Positions 5,883-7,607 of a DNA stretch of 7,607 bases are shown here, piece by piece. Numbering within the stretch: position 1 is the stretch's first letter; the number at the start of each line of letters is the position of its first letter. The translations under genes and the position numbers were made by a program. Below the pieces are notes generated by a model, which was not told where the DNA came from, ran no database searches, and worked only from the letters and a program-made list of their open reading frames with translations. The DNA is from Bryobacterales bacterium (GTDB lineage: Bacteria > Acidobacteriota > Terriglobia > Bryobacterales > Bryobacteraceae): the NCBI GenBank assembly GCA_025456495.1, contig JALOKO010000173.1:1-7607 (forward strand), in the 5' to 3' direction.

Positions 5883-6509
5883 ATGAAAACCCCCTTCCTG
5901 GCGATGCTCGCCGCCATCGTGATGCTGTCCTGGACGGCTGCCGCCCAAAGTGTGGATATGTCCTTGAGCTTTGGCGCCGCCAATGCGGGAGGGCGGCCCA
6001 TTGGCGCCATCGCAATCACTGACCCGACGCAGGGGCCGGTTGCGACTCCCATCAACGTGGGCAGTGGATTCCTGTTCGCCCCACGGCTCACCCTGCACAG
6101 CCGCAAGTTCCTTTCGCATGAATTCAGCTATGTCTTTACCCGCGCCAACATCAGCGTGAGGCAAGGCGATCAGGTGGCGCTTGACCAGGGGATGAGCGTG
6201 GGCCAATTGTTCTACAACGCGGTGCTGTCGGCTACTCCCGAGGGCTCCAAGGTGCGCCCCTACGCGACAGCCGGCGGTGGTCTAATCAGTTTCTATCCGC
6301 CCGGCTTCGGGCTCTTCAGCGGCGTCACCATCAACCGTCCGGCCGTGAACTATGGGGCTGGCGTGCGCGTGCAGTTGACTGAACTCATCCACACGCGTGT
6401 GGATTTCCGGCAGGCGCTCTCCGCCAGCCCGCGCATCTTCCAAACCCAGGAAACCTCGGGCAGCTTTCGCCAGAACCAGTTTTCGGTAGGCTTGGGGATC
6501 ACCTTCTAG
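5883..6509 (+). CDS. Outer-membrane beta-barrel protein, function unknown
   Basis: This is a 208-residue secreted protein. Residues 1-21 form a signal peptide: Lys2, a hydrophobic stretch (FLAMLAAIVMLSW), then AAA before a likely cut ahead of Gln22. The mature part alternates polar and hydrophobic residues in short segments (VDMSLSFGAA, HEFSYVFTRANISV, VRPYATAGGGLISF, NYGAGVRVQL, THTRVDFRQAL-type strands) and ends FSVGLGITF. A C-terminal Phe after alternating residues is the usual signal for BAM-mediated assembly. A size near 187 residues suits an eight-stranded OmpA/OmpW-like barrel. The ATG has GAGGT (5868-5872) 10 nt upstream. No conserved enzyme motif is visible, so it could be structural, an adhesin or a small channel. 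No obvious link to the lut operon beyond position. Confidence 0.75.
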   Translation: MKTPFLAMLAAIVMLSWTAAAQSVDMSLSFGAANAGGRPIGAIAITDPTQGPVATPINVGSGFLFAPRLTLHSRKFLSHEFSYVFTRANISVRQGDQVALDQGMSVGQLFYNAVLSATPEGSKVRPYATAGGGLISFYPPGFGLFSGVTINRPAVNYGAGVRVQLTELIHTRVDFRQALSASPRIFQTQETSGSFRQNQFSVGLGITF

Positions 6510-6848
6510 CAGTCACCTCGTGCTGAAGGGACTCTGGCGCGCTTGCACGACGGAAATCGCCGGATTGCTGAAACGATCATTGCCTGTCGTCATCTAACGG
6601 AAGGACAGTGTGAGGTGTGCGCGGCAGTTGCACCCTGGCAACCTACCCCCTCGCGGGAAGCTATTTCCATTCTGGCACCCGGTTTCGCCACGGCAGGCTT
6701 CTTGCGCACTTCGTCTTGGTAGCCTGCATCCGCGGTAGTCATGTCCAGTTGGAACGGCGCAGGCATCGCTCTTGGCAGTTTGTGGTCCTGTCTCCGTGTG
6801 TGACCCGTAAGCGGACATATCCTTAGTATTGGGAAGGACCGGAAGCAG
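6510..6848. other. 339-bp stretch without a convincing gene
   Basis: Reading frames here are short, lack ribosome sites and resemble no protein I know. The stretch holds a possible weak promoter near its end and, at 6637-6668, a partial resemblance to the conserved core of the SAM-I (S-box) riboswitch: GGCAACC, then a short C-rich/G-rich segment, then GCTATTTCC. The upstream helix elements of that riboswitch are not seen. No intrinsic terminator for the upstream gene is evident. Confidence 0.5.
6800..6829 (+). promoter_or_regulatory. Possible weak promoter of the ABC exporter gene
   Basis: GTGACC (6800-6805) and TAGTAT (6824-6829) are 18 bp apart, with 3 of 6 and 4-5 of 6 matches to sigma70 hexamers. 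The start would fall near 6836, only about 13 nt before the ATG and inside the AAGGA (6834-6838) that could act as Shine-Dalgarno. Plausible but not strong. Confidence 0.25.
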
Positions 6849-7607
6849 ATGAGCACCGAAGCTGTGTCCGACAACCGGGCATTGATTGCGCCGATCCGCG
6901 CCGCGTTGCAGTGCGCCACAGACGGAGACTTGCCGGAAGCCGCTCCCGGTCACCTGCAGGAGTTTCACTGGAACCGCCCCGTCGCGAATTGGACTGATCT
7001 GTTCGTGGCGGCGGCGGAGCACTACGGCGTGGCGGGCTTCGTGGTTCGGAAGTCAGTCCGTCAGGTGCTGGAAACCGCCAGTCCTCGCTCTCCCTGGGTT
7101 ACCTACATTGGCGACGATGCGGAACTCAAGGGCTGGGTGGTCCTGCGCGAGAAGTGGGGCGGCAAGGTCAAGCTGGCCGTCTGTGGGGACCAAACCCGCA
7201 TCGTCACCGTCACCGTCGAACGCTTCATGCAGGCCGTGGGGGCTTCCTCAAAGGATGAGTTGCTGGAGTGGAGCGGCGTGGATTCCCGCCATAGCCACAT
7301 TGATGATGACGTTCCCCACACGGCACACGATGGCGGTCATGGGCATGGCGGTCATGGGCATGGCGGCAATGGGCATGGCGGCGGCCATGGCGTCGGGAGC
7401 CACGACCACCACGCGGGCGAAGAGCACGCTACCCCCTTCCAGCACATCCGCGCCCTCTTTCGCGAAGAGCGCGGCACCCTCTGGGTAATCATCATTTACT
7501 CCATCGCCATCGGGCTCCTCTCGCTGGTAGTGCCGGTGGCTGTCCAAGCGTTGGTGAATACCGTCGCCTTTGGCACGGTGTTGCAGCCCCTGGTGGTGCT
7601 CACCGCG
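6849..7607 (+). CDS. ABC-type exporter (permease-ATPase), N-terminal part, with His-rich linker
   Basis: The frame is open for 253 codons from the ATG to the window edge, so the gene continues outside. Residues 1-140 are a soluble domain I do not recognise; its place and size resemble the degenerate C39-peptidase-like domains of type I secretion exporters, but no Cys-His active site is evident. Residues 148-193 are a linker with 14 His, mostly as GGHGH repeats. After a charged segment (HIRALFREERG) comes the first membrane helix, about 211-232, then the PVAVQALVNTVAFG motif that I associate with half-size ABC exporters carrying a C-terminal ATPase. A second helix begins at the edge. The ATG has AAGGA (6834-6838) 10 nt upstream. 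The substrate is unknown. The overlapping + frame at 6886-7488 is a shadow of this gene. Confidence 0.75.
   Translation, partial: MSTEAVSDNRALIAPIRAALQCATDGDLPEAAPGHLQEFHWNRPVANWTDLFVAAAEHYGVAGFVVRKSVRQVLETASPRSPWVTYIGDDAELKGWVVLREKWGGKVKLAVCGDQTRIVTVTVERFMQAVGASSKDELLEWSGVDSRHSHIDDDVPHTAHDGGHGHGGHGHGGNGHGGGHGVGSHDHHAGEEHATPFQHIRALFREERGTLWVIIIYSIAIGLLSLVVPVAVQALVNTVAFGTVLQPLVVLTA
7332..7376 (+). repeat. 15-bp in-frame repeat coding GGHGH units
   Basis: GGCGGTCATGGGCAT occurs at 7332-7346 and identically at 7347-7361. A copy with two changes at 7362-7376 converts one His to Asn. A partial unit follows from 7377. The 15-bp period keeps the frame and encodes a pentapeptide repeat in the exporter's linker, so copy number can vary without breaking the gene. 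Confidence 0.9.

Noticed and set aside
6590..7022. Minus-strand frames across the gap before the exporter gene
   Set aside because: Cys/Arg/His-rich translations with no family resemblance, extending antisense into the exporter gene.
6886..7488. 200-codon plus-strand open frame near the right end
   Set aside because: It overlaps the exporter gene in another frame. Its Met/Gly/Ala-rich end is the GGHGH repeat read out of frame.

Overview
This is a GC-rich window from a Gram-negative bacterium. The signs are an outer-membrane beta-barrel protein with a signal peptide and a C-terminal Phe, Shine-Dalgarno-led genes and sigma70-like promoters. The gene set (HU, TatA, AcpP, FabF, LutABC) is housekeeping and does not fix the taxon. 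The style of the barrel protein and of the ABC exporter suggests Acidobacteriota, but that is an impression from memory and was not tested.

Left part (1-1142): the 3' end of a HU-type DNA-binding protein gene (+) converges on a 59-residue tatA (-). A hairpin with A/T tracts on both sides (314-345) can terminate both. tatA has a clear promoter and is divergent from acpP (+). The acpP promoter is an extended -10 overlapped by two nested inverted repeats, which form a candidate operator.

Middle (1143-2742): acpP is followed by 364 bp without a gene, largely made of short tandem repeats (a 19-bp unit in about six copies, then a 14-bp unit in two copies). Then comes fabF, best started at a TTG at 1507. 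AcpP carries the acyl chain and FabF elongates it, so this is a fatty-acid synthesis pair.

Right-centre (2843-5738): lutA-lutB-lutC form a tight operon with ATGA start/stop overlaps at both junctions. Together they encode the L-lactate-oxidising iron-sulfur complex LutABC. Its promoter abuts the lutA start codon, so the mRNA is predicted to be leaderless or nearly so. No lactate permease or LutR-type regulator lies in the window.

Right end (5883-7607): a small outer-membrane beta-barrel protein, a 339-bp stretch with no convincing gene, and the 5' part of a large ABC exporter gene. The exporter has an N-terminal soluble domain, then a linker with 14 histidines, then the first membrane helix; it runs off the window.

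No mobile element, CRISPR array, tRNA or rRNA was seen, and I found no convincing new multi-gene system. The points most worth a second look are regulatory or structural: the nested palindromes at acpP, the leaderless lut promoter with its 10-bp direct repeat, the unusual density of intergenic minisatellites, and the His-rich exporter linker.
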